From positions 1-64,000 of the forward strand of contig SBGX01000032.1 in the NCBI GenBank assembly GCA_006226425.1: 64,000 bases of DNA, in the 5' to 3' direction. How positions within the stretch are numbered: position 1 is the stretch's first letter; every line of letters begins with the position of its first letter. Shown here piece after piece: positions 7,749-16,393 of this stretch. The stretch is from Bacteroidota bacterium (GTDB lineage Bacteria > Bacteroidota > Bacteroidia > Flavobacteriales_D > Crocinitomicaceae). The notes beneath the pieces were generated by a model. It was not told where the DNA came from and did no database searches. It was given only the letters and a program-made list of their open reading frames with translations. Position numbers and translations under genes: made by a program.

Positions 7749-9593
7749 TCAGACTTTAACTCCCATGAGGCAAACGTCATCAATCTGCTCCTGGTTTCCT
7801 TTCCACTCTTCAAAGCGCTGTTGAACAATTTCAGACTGCTTCTCCATAGGGAGTTCATGGATTTCGATGAACATTTTTCTCATTTGAGAGATTTTAAACT
7901 TCTTTTCATTTGGACCTCCAAATTGATCTCCGTAACCATCTGAAAAAAGGTAAATCGTATCCCCCTTTTGAAGTTGGAAGGCGTGATTATTGAAGAGGGG
8001 CAATTGCCCGTTCCTGGTTTCTCCAATCCCAAACTTATCTGGTTTAAGGGTGATCACCTCTCCTTCACGTACAATGTAGGCAGCTCGATTCCCACCAGAA
8101 AATTCGAACATCAGGGTTTTTCGGTCAATGGCACCCATGGCAATATCCATTCCGTCTCGAATTGTTGAGAAGCGCGAACTTAGGATATTGAACAGACCAA
8201 TATTCAGGTAATTGAGGGCAGCGGCACAGGAATTCACCTGTTGGTCCGAGAGGCCCAATTGCAAGAACGTTTTTCCAATGATAGACAACAAAGCCCCTGG
8301 CACCCCATGTCCGGTACAATCTCCAACAGCAAATACAGTCACATTTTCACTTCCCGGATCACTGGGTTTACCAATAAAATAGAAATCCCCACTGACGATG
8401 TCCTTCGGGCTGTAATAAACAAATGACTCGGGCAAAATCTCGTTGAAATAATCCCTGGAAGGAAGAATGCTGTCCTGGATCAATTTGGCATAATTGATAC
8501 TGTCGAGAATGTTCTTGTTACTCTGCTCAATGATGTGTTTCTGAAGGGAAATCTCCTCTTTTTGTGAGCTCAATTCCCGGTTCGTCTTTCTTCGTACCAG
8601 GTTGATGTAAAACAGTAGGGAAACGACGAGGAGGGCAAAAATGACACCACCTATGAAAACATTTCGTACAATGCGTTCTCTTTCTGCTTCCAGTTCTCTT
8701 TTCTCCAGTTCTATCCGCTGGAACTCGAGCTCTTTGTTCAAAAGATTCACTTCCTTATTGTCCAGATTGTCTTCCAGTTCAAGGATGAGATCCTTGATGT
8801 CGTCCCCCAAACGGTTCTTTAGAATTTTGTTCATGACACCTGGGAAACCAGGATCTTTAAAAAAGGTCTCAATGGCATCCTGCCAGTCCGTATTTTGAGG
8901 ATAAATCAATCCGTGCCCAAGTCGTTCAATTTTGAACATAGACTGCCGCTTGACCTTGAAGCCCTGTTGAAAGGCGGTAATGTAATTCGGCAATTCCGAA
9001 TAACCAAATGAGTTTGGAGTATGCGATATCTTTTCAATGACTTCGATTCCTGTCTGAACATATTTAATCTTAAGACCCGGAATCAGGTATTGAATTCGTT
9101 GAACGTCTTCTTCAAAAGTGGTGTTTCTGACAACGTAAGCGGTTGCATTCCGAAAGTGCTTCACGAACTGATTGGTGTCTTCAACGATAGGAAGGTCTTC
9201 ACTGCAGACCATGACCTCCAGATCAGGCATATAGCTTGGTGAAAACTGGACTTCCTTCATACGTTGACGAGTAAAAGAAAAGGAGCAGGCCCCAAACTCA
9301 CCAGCCCTGCCGGTCATGATGTGCTGATAGAGATTTCCGAAGGAACTTGCCCGTTTAAATTCGATTTCTATGTCAACACCGTAGCGTCTTTCCAAAAAAT
9401 CAAACAAGTGAAGGATCAGATCGTACTCAATTCCTTCATACTTCCCCTTTTTTTTGATGATGAAATTCTCAGAGTCGTAATAATTGATCACCACTTTTCC
9501 TTTTCGTCGTTCTACAATACTGGACCAGGAATCCTGAGCCAGGAGTCCCTTGACAAAAAGCATAGTGAGTAGAAGGATGAGTAGCCGTTTCAT
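7749..9593 (-). CDS. Membrane sensor phosphatase: solute-binding domain + TM + SpoIIE (PP2C)
   Basis: 614 residues from the ATG at 9593 (MKRLLILLLTMLFVKGLLAQ is a good signal peptide; an in-frame ATG at 9605 is possible). Residues ~25-265 look like a family 3 extracellular solute-binding domain. A charged helix and one TM segment (VFIGGVIFALLVVSLLFYINLV, about 305-330) follow, then a coiled coil and a C-terminal SpoIIE/PP2C serine phosphatase domain (about 380-614) with metal-site motifs VFAVGDCTGHGVPGAL and FSDGYGDQFGG. The design suggests a periplasmic ligand controls a cytoplasmic phosphatase, probably within a partner-switching pathway; no anti-sigma kinase or antagonist gene is adjacent. 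It lies between the secreted DJ-1/ThuA gene (24 bases upstream) and mutS2 (5 bases downstream). Confidence 0.88.
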   Translation of the reverse strand: MKRLLILLLTMLFVKGLLAQDSWSSIVERRKGKVVINYYDSENFIIKKKGKYEGIEYDLILHLFDFLERRYGVDIEIEFKRASSFGNLYQHIMTGRAGEFGACSFSFTRQRMKEVQFSPSYMPDLEVMVCSEDLPIVEDTNQFVKHFRNATAYVVRNTTFEEDVQRIQYLIPGLKIKYVQTGIEVIEKISHTPNSFGYSELPNYITAFQQGFKVKRQSMFKIERLGHGLIYPQNTDWQDAIETFFKDPGFPGVMNKILKNRLGDDIKDLILELEDNLDNKEVNLLNKELEFQRIELEKRELEAERERIVRNVFIGGVIFALLVVSLLFYINLVRRKTNRELSSQKEEISLQKHIIEQSNKNILDSINYAKLIQDSILPSRDYFNEILPESFVYYSPKDIVSGDFYFIGKPSDPGSENVTVFAVGDCTGHGVPGALLSIIGKTFLQLGLSDQQVNSCAAALNYLNIGLFNILSSRFSTIRDGMDIAMGAIDRKTLMFEFSGGNRAAYIVREGEVITLKPDKFGIGETRNGQLPLFNNHAFQLQKGDTIYLFSDGYGDQFGGPNEKKFKISQMRKMFIEIHELPMEKQSEIVQQRFEEWKGNQEQIDDVCLMGVKV

Positions 9594-9617
9594 GATCATC
9601 CGCAAAACTATAAAACT

Positions 9618-11696
9618 TTATCTTTTGATAAGAACAGAAGCGAATATTTGTTGCCCCTTTCGATAGTGAATGAGATAACTTCCCCTCGAAATATTTGTGA
9701 GATTTATTTTTCCCTGACTAATTTCGGATTGGGACCAGCTTCCCAAAAGTCTTCCGTGAAGGTCGTAAAGATTGATTTGTTGAATTTGCTTCGCTGCATC
9801 AGCTGCTATAAATAAATCGTCCGAAACAGGTTGTGGATAGAATATGGAATGGCCTGAAACAGCATGTTTTGGGATATCGGCCGAAGAGATGTCCGGTTCG
9901 CCGGATGCTAACCATAAAGCTGCGTTTCTGACCATTTGCCCATATGAAGTGTTTGGATCATAATTTTCTTTTCGTTCACCGATTTGGAAGTAGGCCAGTC
10001 TACCTGTTTCCTGCTCATCGTCCAGGGCTGTTCGTTTGACAAAAGCCGTCGTATGCGCTTGTGACGCTGGACTTGCATTATTGGAACATATAGGAGTAAT
10101 ATCCCCACTTTGATACCCGAAACTTTGTCCCTGAATAAAAGCCATGTTGTGATAGATTTCATCATAGACGGAAAACGCTGGATACCTGCTTCCTGACCTG
10201 TTCGAGCCTTCCAACATTGGATTTTGATCCCAACTGGCAGGTGGTAATGTACTTGAGAATGGAACCTGATAACTTGACACAAAATGTCCATAGGAAGTGT
10301 TGAAAACATCATATTGATATAGATTCGCACTCCAACTATTCATTTCTGAACTGGTCCCAAAAAGAGATTCAATTAAAATGTCTTTTGACAGAGTTCCACT
10401 AATATCGTTGTACAAACCGTGATGAAGCGCTAAAATTCCGCCACCTTCTTCAACATAGTCAATCATAGCCCGTTGGATGGGTTCCGTAACTCCGGTTGAC
10501 CAGTGCTTGTAGAAAACTAGTCCATCAAAGGTGCTGAAATAACTGTGGATGCTTTGCTGATCATTGATATCGAAAGGGAGGCTTTCTCCAGTGATGTTTA
10601 ATTCGCTGACCGAAAACAAAAAAGGATCGTTCGGTGAATTCGCGGCTAACAAACTTTGAAGATTTGTATAGTCGGCAGGAAGGTTATCTCCTCCGCCGTA
10701 GTTGCAAGGGACATCATTTTGTTTGTTGGCCGCCGAACAATTGGATTCATCAAGGGCCCCGCCATGTAGAATAAGAAGTTTGTATTCCTGATTGATTGAC
10801 TGTTCCGTTGGATAGCTTTCCATGACATTGATTAGGCTTCGGGCAGCGTGTGCTACCGTTTGAGGATACCAATCCCGGGTGGTGATAATCCTGGATCGGG
10901 CGGCATCGGCAAATTCAAATTGCTCGTTTGCACCAGAGATCAGTACCGGATCGTTTTCGAGGTAGTTCACATCAAGTGATTGATAAGCCTGATCGGTAGC
11001 AGCCTCAGGATACCCTGCAGCATTTTGTCCTTTTAAGATACTTAATCCGAGCGCTTCTCCTCCGGGTCCAGTGGTATTAGGAATTCTCCAGAATACACTT
11101 AGGGAAGAACCGTGGCACTGACTGAGTACCGGTTTTCCAGATTGCAAGGCTTCTAGAGCAAGTTCATTGATCTTTTCAGCACATAGCTCAATGATGGCTG
11201 CTTCAACCAATCTGTCTCCACTTCCCTGACCCTGGTATGAACCATCTACCCGATAGGCAAGGGCTCCTGTACCACCTGCAATAGCAAAAGCATCGTACTG
11301 GCCCATGTCCTGAATATCGAGGATGCTTCCTCCGGAATATAGAAAGTTTGGGGTGGGATTGAGCTGTTCATTCCAGGGCAACCCAAAGTGAGATTGAAAT
11401 TGTTGTTGGAACTGGGCGTATGAACTACCCGAGAGCGAATTAGCTGTTTCTTCGATATCAGTTCCGATCGGGAGCATGTAGGTAGATACAGAGTCGGCAT
11501 CCGTGCTTCGAACATCTACTTGATAACCCGCAGCTCGAAGACCTTCATAAAAAACGATGTACTCACTGTAATAACAAGATTCGTGTGGGGCGAATAACAG
11601 CACTTTTTTCGTTTGGGCAAAAGTTTGCGTTAGGATGAACTGAACGAAAATAGACGAAACAAGGATTTTGGAAGAGAAAGATAAAAGTGGTGTCAT
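9618..11696 (-). CDS. Secreted DJ-1/PfpI-like and ThuA-like double-domain protein with T9SS type A sorting domain
   Basis: 692 residues with a signal peptide (1-28). Residues ~30-290 resemble the DJ-1/PfpI class I amidotransferase-like fold, with VLLFAPHE at the first strand and a nucleophile-elbow motif SQCHGSS (Cys194, His195). Residues ~308-590 resemble ThuA/trehalose-utilisation domains, a related flavodoxin-like fold: LLILHGGALDES, FDGLVFYKHWS, GGGILALHHGL. The last ~75 residues (FYPQPVSDDLFIA to SVLIKR) are a type A T9SS sorting domain, so the protein is probably surface-exposed or released. The substrate is unknown; ThuA domains are linked to sugar metabolism, but that is not shown here. 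It is the first gene of the reverse-strand cluster. Confidence 0.75.
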   Translation of the reverse strand: MTPLLSFSSKILVSSIFVQFILTQTFAQTKKVLLFAPHESCYYSEYIVFYEGLRAAGYQVDVRSTDADSVSTYMLPIGTDIEETANSLSGSSYAQFQQQFQSHFGLPWNEQLNPTPNFLYSGGSILDIQDMGQYDAFAIAGGTGALAYRVDGSYQGQGSGDRLVEAAIIELCAEKINELALEALQSGKPVLSQCHGSSLSVFWRIPNTTGPGGEALGLSILKGQNAAGYPEAATDQAYQSLDVNYLENDPVLISGANEQFEFADAARSRIITTRDWYPQTVAHAARSLINVMESYPTEQSINQEYKLLILHGGALDESNCSAANKQNDVPCNYGGGDNLPADYTNLQSLLAANSPNDPFLFSVSELNITGESLPFDINDQQSIHSYFSTFDGLVFYKHWSTGVTEPIQRAMIDYVEEGGGILALHHGLYNDISGTLSKDILIESLFGTSSEMNSWSANLYQYDVFNTSYGHFVSSYQVPFSSTLPPASWDQNPMLEGSNRSGSRYPAFSVYDEIYHNMAFIQGQSFGYQSGDITPICSNNASPASQAHTTAFVKRTALDDEQETGRLAYFQIGERKENYDPNTSYGQMVRNAALWLASGEPDISSADIPKHAVSGHSIFYPQPVSDDLFIAADAAKQIQQINLYDLHGRLLGSWSQSEISQGKINLTNISRGSYLIHYRKGQQIFASVLIKR

Positions 11697-11763
11697 AGGT
11701 TAAATATGTGGGTGTTCGGGACCTTTAATATAAGGAATTCGTCTGATAACGATTAGAAATATC

Positions 11764-11771
11764 TACATTTG
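11764..11771 (+). promoter_or_regulatory. Putative -7 element (TACATTTG) for exonuclease III gene
   Basis: TACATTTG fits TAnnTTTG and ends 13 bases before the ATG at 11785. This predicts a very short leader of about 8 bases. No TTG at -33 was found. Confidence 0.45.
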
Positions 11772-11784
11772 TTTCAAAAAAATC

Positions 11785-12543
11785 ATGCAGATTATATCCT
11801 TTAACGTGAATGGAATTCGTGCTATTGCCAAGAAAAATTTTATGGGGGACGTTCGTCAAATGAATCCCGATATTTTGTGCTTACAAGAGACAAAGGCAAC
11901 CGCAGAACAGGTGAAGGAAACCCTCCATGAATTGGAAGATTATCACATTTTTGCGCATGAAGCGGAAAAAAAAGGATATTCTGGAACGGCTATTCTCAGC
12001 AAGGAAAAACCTATTTCGGTCCAAAAAGGGATTGGAATTGACGTCCATGATCAGGAAGGTCGGGTGATTTGTGCTGAATATCAGGATTTTTTCCTGGTAA
12101 CGGTCTACGTACCAAATTCAGGGGGAGAATTATTGAGATTGGAATATAGACAGGAATGGGATAAAGCGTTTTTGAATTACCTGAAAGAACTGGAAAAGAA
12201 AAAACCGGTTGTAACCTGTGGCGATTTCAATGTGGCGCACAGGGAGATTGATTTGAAGAATCCAAAATCCAACTATAATAAAAACGCTGGATACATGCAG
12301 GAAGAAATTGACGGAATGGATGCTTATGTAGCTTCCGGCTTTCGGGACACTTTTCGAGAAAAGAATCCCGAGGAAATCAAGTATTCCTGGTGGAGCTACC
12401 GGGCTGGAGCCAGACAGCGGAATGTAGGCTGGAGAATCGACTATTTTCTATGTTCAGAACCCTTTCTTCCGAGGGTAAAATCGGCATTTATCTTGAACGA
12501 GATCATGGGCTCTGATCACTGCCCGGTAGGGATCGAAATCTAA
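11785..12543 (+). CDS. xth: Exodeoxyribonuclease III (AP endonuclease)
   Basis: 252 residues, normal family length. Catalytic motifs of the EEP (exonuclease-endonuclease-phosphatase) fold are present: SFNVNGIRA (Asn7), LQETKA (Glu35), CGDFNVAH (Asp147, Asn149) and the C-terminal GSDHCPVG (Asp244, His245). The enzyme cleaves DNA at abasic sites and removes 3' nucleotides in base excision repair in the cytoplasm. It stands alone, transcribed away from the DJ-1/ThuA gene, with its own likely promoter. Confidence 0.95.
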   Translation: MQIISFNVNGIRAIAKKNFMGDVRQMNPDILCLQETKATAEQVKETLHELEDYHIFAHEAEKKGYSGTAILSKEKPISVQKGIGIDVHDQEGRVICAEYQDFFLVTVYVPNSGGELLRLEYRQEWDKAFLNYLKELEKKKPVVTCGDFNVAHREIDLKNPKSNYNKNAGYMQEEIDGMDAYVASGFRDTFREKNPEEIKYSWWSYRAGARQRNVGWRIDYFLCSEPFLPRVKSAFILNEIMGSDHCPVGIEI

Positions 12544-12587
12544 AGATCGGAAACAACACAACTTTTTGTCATGTCTCTTCGTTAGAG

Positions 12588-12595
12588 AAAGGAGG
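12588..12595 (+). promoter_or_regulatory. Unusually strong Shine-Dalgarno site (AAAGGAGG)
   Basis: AAAGGAGG lies 4 bases before the ATG at 12600 and fixes that start. Strong Shine-Dalgarno sequences are uncommon in Bacteroidota, and most other genes in this window have only A-rich leaders. Confidence 0.7.
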
Positions 12596-12599
12596 ACTT

Positions 12600-14876
12600 A
12601 TGATCAGATCGGTATTTTTGGGGTTGACAATTTGCAGCTGTGCTTTGCTTGGTAGAACGCAGTTTTTGTTTGATTATTCCCCTGAAATTCCTGTTCTGAA
12701 AGGAACTGACACATTACATTTGGCCTGGTCGGGTGGCTTGAACTATGCGCAACTATCCCAAATAGATTTTGACTTCGACGGAGATATGGACCTTTTCGTC
12801 TTTGACAGGAGTCAAAACAATGTACGCCTATTTGAAGCGGTTCAATCGGGGGGAACGTATCGATACAAAGCATTTCCACATGCTCGAACCCTTTTTCCAC
12901 CGGAGGTCAGTTCCCGAGTGGCTTTGCTCGATTATGATGGGGATGGGAGGAATGACCTGTTCACGCATTCGAATAGTGGAATCATGGTATTTCGCAACGT
13001 GGGAAGTGCCCAGCAGGGGCTTCAATGGGAGTTGGTAAATCCCCTGATTTATTCCACCAACAATGAAGGAGATCCCGGACATTTGTTTGTCAGTGCCAGC
13101 GACATTCCGGCCTATGTTGATGTGGAAGGAGACGGAGACATAGATGTATTGACCTATCACATTGGAGGAGCGCACGTTGAGTATCATCAGAATCAGAGTA
13201 TGGATTTGTATGGCCACGCCGATTCGCTCATTTTTGAACTGCGCAATGAGTGCTGGGGAAAGTTTACCGAAGATGCCTCAAGTGCAGCGATTCTGTTGAA
13301 TGATCCGTCCGCACCCTGTACCAATAGTGTCATCGAGAATCCTGAATTTGTGCTGGAAACGGGAGGGGGGAAAGAAAAGACCTCAGAGAAGCTTAAGAAA
13401 GACCGGCATGCTGGATCAACCTTGTTAGCCCTCGATATAGACCATTCCGGGGTGCTCGATTTATTGATCGGAGACGTGAGCATTAATTCACTGATTCTTC
13501 TGAAGAATGGAGGTGCTCAACCGAATACGAATAGTGCGATGGTTAGCATGGAGAATAATTTTCCTTCCGGAGATCAGCCGATTTCTGTGGCGACATTTCC
13601 GGCGGCATATTACCTAGATGTGGATTTTGATGGGAAACGGGATTTAATTGCGGCGGCGAATGCGAAGAATGCAAGTAATAACCGGGAAAGTATTTCCTTT
13701 TATCGCAACATGGGAACAGATGAATTACCAGATTTTAAGTTTCAAACATCCGCTTTTTTGCAGGAGGAAATGATTGATGTTGGTAGTGGGGCTGTTCCGG
13801 TTTTGATCGATTTAAATGGAGATGGACTTGAGGATTTACTGGTAGCAAATCTCTATGTGACAGATGACCAGGGGGAACGCTCGGGGGCCTGGCAATATTA
13901 TGTGGCTCAGGAAATAAATGGAAAGAGAGTTTATGTTTGGGTCAGTGATGATTATGCCGGATTGTCCCAAAAAGGCTTTGGCCTAAGATTTATTCCAGGA
14001 TTTTCTGATTTGGATGGAGATGGTGATGAGGATATGGTTATAGGTCTGGAGAACGGAAGTATTTCTTACGTGAGAAATATAGCCGTGAGTGGAGTAGCTC
14101 CATTGTGGGAAATGCCCAAACATTATATGACTGATGTGAAAGAGGACACCATTGATGTTGGTTCATTTGCGCATCCACAACTTTTCGATTTGAATCGCGA
14201 TGGTTTGGCTGACTTGATTGTCGGTTCCAAATCAGGAGAACTTCGGTATTATGAAAATGTAGGAACTTTGGATAGTGCTCGTTTCGAGTTGAAAAATGAA
14301 CTTTTGGGAGGAATCGATCTGTCGCCTGGAAACAATGACGGATACAGCGCCCCCCATTTTTTCAGGTATGAGGATACTACCAGACTACTTTTGGGAGGAT
14401 TTCACGGTCAATTGAATTACTACACAGAAATAGATGGAAACCTTTCGACTGGAAAAAGCTTTGATTTAGTTTCAGCAGAATTCCGTCAGATCAATGTGGA
14501 GGCTTTTAGCTCCGCTTTTGTGGCGGATTTGGACGACGATGGCCTATTGAATTTATTGGTTGGAGGCGATTTGGGAGGTGTCTTATTGTTTGAGCATAAT
14601 GAGAATAGCACACTTTCTCTGGAAATCAGGGAAAAGGAAAGAGCACATTTTTGTTATCCGAATCCGACAAATGGCTTGCTGTCCTTTCGACAGGATTTCG
14701 AGCAGGCTCGTTATGAGTTACAACTATTCAATGCCCTGGGAAGTTCTTTAGAACTCCGGGAAACTTTGAAGGGCATCGATTTGACTCACCTACCTGAAGG
14801 TTTGTATTTTATTCGGATCACGGATCGACAAACGGGGCAAAGTCATACGGACCGAGTATTCCGAAAATCAGAGTAA
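12600..14876 (+). CDS. Secreted FG-GAP/VCBS repeat protein with T9SS type A sorting domain
   Basis: 758 residues. A short signal peptide (about 1-21, ending LGRTQ) is followed by about eight FG-GAP/VCBS-type calcium motifs spread through residues 50-680: DFDFDGDMDLF, DYDGDGRNDLF, DVEGDGDIDVL, DVDFDGKRDLI, DLNGDGLEDLL, DLDGDGDEDMV, DLNRDGLADLI, DLDDDGLLNLL. These suggest an extracellular beta-propeller stabilised by calcium. The last ~75 residues (HFCYPNPTNGLLSF to DRVFRKSE) are a type A T9SS sorting domain. The function is probably surface binding; no enzyme motif is visible. It is convergent with the SGNH gene, with 3 bases between stops. Confidence 0.87.
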   Translation: MIRSVFLGLTICSCALLGRTQFLFDYSPEIPVLKGTDTLHLAWSGGLNYAQLSQIDFDFDGDMDLFVFDRSQNNVRLFEAVQSGGTYRYKAFPHARTLFPPEVSSRVALLDYDGDGRNDLFTHSNSGIMVFRNVGSAQQGLQWELVNPLIYSTNNEGDPGHLFVSASDIPAYVDVEGDGDIDVLTYHIGGAHVEYHQNQSMDLYGHADSLIFELRNECWGKFTEDASSAAILLNDPSAPCTNSVIENPEFVLETGGGKEKTSEKLKKDRHAGSTLLALDIDHSGVLDLLIGDVSINSLILLKNGGAQPNTNSAMVSMENNFPSGDQPISVATFPAAYYLDVDFDGKRDLIAAANAKNASNNRESISFYRNMGTDELPDFKFQTSAFLQEEMIDVGSGAVPVLIDLNGDGLEDLLVANLYVTDDQGERSGAWQYYVAQEINGKRVYVWVSDDYAGLSQKGFGLRFIPGFSDLDGDGDEDMVIGLENGSISYVRNIAVSGVAPLWEMPKHYMTDVKEDTIDVGSFAHPQLFDLNRDGLADLIVGSKSGELRYYENVGTLDSARFELKNELLGGIDLSPGNNDGYSAPHFFRYEDTTRLLLGGFHGQLNYYTEIDGNLSTGKSFDLVSAEFRQINVEAFSSAFVADLDDDGLLNLLVGGDLGGVLLFEHNENSTLSLEIREKERAHFCYPNPTNGLLSFRQDFEQARYELQLFNALGSSLELRETLKGIDLTHLPEGLYFIRITDRQTGQSHTDRVFRKSE

Positions 14877-14879
14877 TTG

Positions 14880-15872
14880 CTATTGAACTTTGATGCTACG
14901 TTGAAGAGAAATGCTCTTACAAGAATTGCTGAGTGTTAACTGAACCTCATAACTACCTTCCTTTTCATAGGTGTGGGAGGGACTTTTTTCAGTGGATAAG
15001 TGTCCGTCACCAAATTGCCATTCACATACGACATAGTTGGAAGAGCGGTTAAAAGTTTGAAGTAGTTTGTTTTGGAGAACGAGGTCAAAGGCGATTTCCA
15101 TTTCGTCCTGATGAGGAACGAATCTCCATTTGTTGAGTTGATTCAGGACGATTTGAGAAGCATTCATTTCAATTACCTGGCGGGTAAAAGCATCCAGGGG
15201 AGATTTGGCGGAATTATCGATCGGGCTTTCTCCGAAAATACTAGCGAAAAAGGTACAGGCCGAGACATAAGATCCTTCTGGGCTGGGATGATGATTGTCC
15301 GGATCGTAGAGATTGATACCACTGTACTGATCCCGAATACTTTTCCAGACGGCCCCTACCGGACTCACTCGTGCGTTTAGCAAATCCGCAAATCGTAAAT
15401 ACTGATTGTGAATTCTCAATTGCATCGAATCATAGGTGGCAATTGGGTTCCAACGATGGTTTCCATATTTATAACCCCAGGTCATGTAGAGAACGATCTG
15501 GGTGCAGGAGCTATTTGCCCGAATACTGTCCACCAACTTTTGGGCATAGGGAAAGGTCTTTCGATCTACTTTCGAATCGGGTTGAGCTAACTCATTGCTA
15601 TGTCCCTGGATGACGACAAAATCCCATTTTCGGGATTTGATTTTGTCAAAAGTTTCCTGTTGGGAAGCGTGGTATTCAAAATTCTTTCCACCTTCCACCA
15701 CGGTATCAACAAAAATGCTTTTTCCCTTCGATTGCGCAATGGCTTGAAAAGTGAAAGGCATATCGTTCATGAAGGTAAAACTATTCCCGATGAAAAGGAC
15801 AGAAGTTTCTGCTTGAGCACTCATAGATAAGGTCTTCATGGCTAGCAAACACAACAAAAGGTATCGCTGCAT
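14880..15872 (-). CDS. Secreted SGNH/GDSL-type (DUF4886-like) hydrolase with C-terminal PKD domain
   Basis: 330 residues. A signal peptide (1-21) is followed by the SGNH block I variant VLFIGNSFT (nucleophile Ser31; GNS instead of GDS), VVIQGHSNE (about 87-95) and the C-terminal acid/base pair in YDPDNHHPSPEGSY (Asp192, His195). Residues ~270-330 form a PKD domain (CEWQFGDGHLS, SPSHTYEKEGSYEV). SGNH enzymes are usually esterases or deacetylases on carbohydrates or lipids. PKD domains often assist binding to polymers or lie next to sorting domains, but no T9SS tail is visible here, so the protein is probably periplasmic or secreted by another route. Confidence 0.78.
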   Translation of the reverse strand: MQRYLLLCLLAMKTLSMSAQAETSVLFIGNSFTFMNDMPFTFQAIAQSKGKSIFVDTVVEGGKNFEYHASQQETFDKIKSRKWDFVVIQGHSNELAQPDSKVDRKTFPYAQKLVDSIRANSSCTQIVLYMTWGYKYGNHRWNPIATYDSMQLRIHNQYLRFADLLNARVSPVGAVWKSIRDQYSGINLYDPDNHHPSPEGSYVSACTFFASIFGESPIDNSAKSPLDAFTRQVIEMNASQIVLNQLNKWRFVPHQDEMEIAFDLVLQNKLLQTFNRSSNYVVCEWQFGDGHLSTEKSPSHTYEKEGSYEVQLTLSNSCKSISLQRSIKVQ

Positions 15873-15973
15873 AAAAAATTAGCTTTAAGACAAAGTTAAT
15901 GAAGTTTAGTTATTAGAGTAGTATTGGTGCGGTACCGCGAACAAAATATTCCCGCTTGAAAAGCTTTTTTGTG

Positions 15974-15981
15974 TACCTTTG
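15974..15981 (+). promoter_or_regulatory. Putative -7 element (TACCTTTG) for the RRM gene
   Basis: TACCTTTG lies 27 bases before the ATG at 16009. A TTG at 15956-15958 is only 15 bases upstream, shorter than the usual spacing of about 19-20, so only the -7 part is well supported. Confidence 0.5.
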
Positions 15982-16008
15982 TCCTTTACGGACATTCAAA
16001 GTAGGTAG

Positions 16009-16341
16009 ATGACCAATATTTTTATAGCCAATTTGGATTGGGGAATTACTTCCGCAGATTTATCATCCACATTTTCGTCCTTTGGAAAGGTCTCTTATGC
16101 CCATGTGGTATTTGATCGTCATACCAAGAAATCAAAGGGATATGGGTATGTGGAAATGGATAGCGCAGAAGAAGCGATTGCAGCGATTCAGGCATTGAAC
16201 GGTTTGGAAGTAAATGGTCGGAAACTGGATGTTAAGATTGCTTCTCCCAAGGGAAGCAGGCCTGTTACTCAAAAGAAACCATTTCAGAAGAAACCCAGAA
16301 ATTTTGGGAATCGGGAAAGTTTTCGAAAAGATCAGGATTAA
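16009..16341 (+). CDS. RNA-binding protein with one RNA recognition motif (RRM)
   Basis: 110 residues. A single RRM covers residues 3-80: RNP2 IFIANL (4-9) and RNP1 KGYGYVEM (43-50), with aromatic residues at the positions that stack on RNA. The tail (about 84-110) is basic and rich in K/R/P/F. Small single-RRM proteins of this type are common in Bacteroidota and are thought to act as RNA chaperones or translation regulators; a specific target is not visible. It is followed 52 bases later by the hydratase-family gene. Confidence 0.92.
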   Translation: MTNIFIANLDWGITSADLSSTFSSFGKVSYAHVVFDRHTKKSKGYGYVEMDSAEEAIAAIQALNGLEVNGRKLDVKIASPKGSRPVTQKKPFQKKPRNFGNRESFRKDQD

Positions 16342-16393
16342 AAAGCGAAAAGGGGAATTGGTTCCCTGAAATTTAAAAACAGATTCAAAAGAT

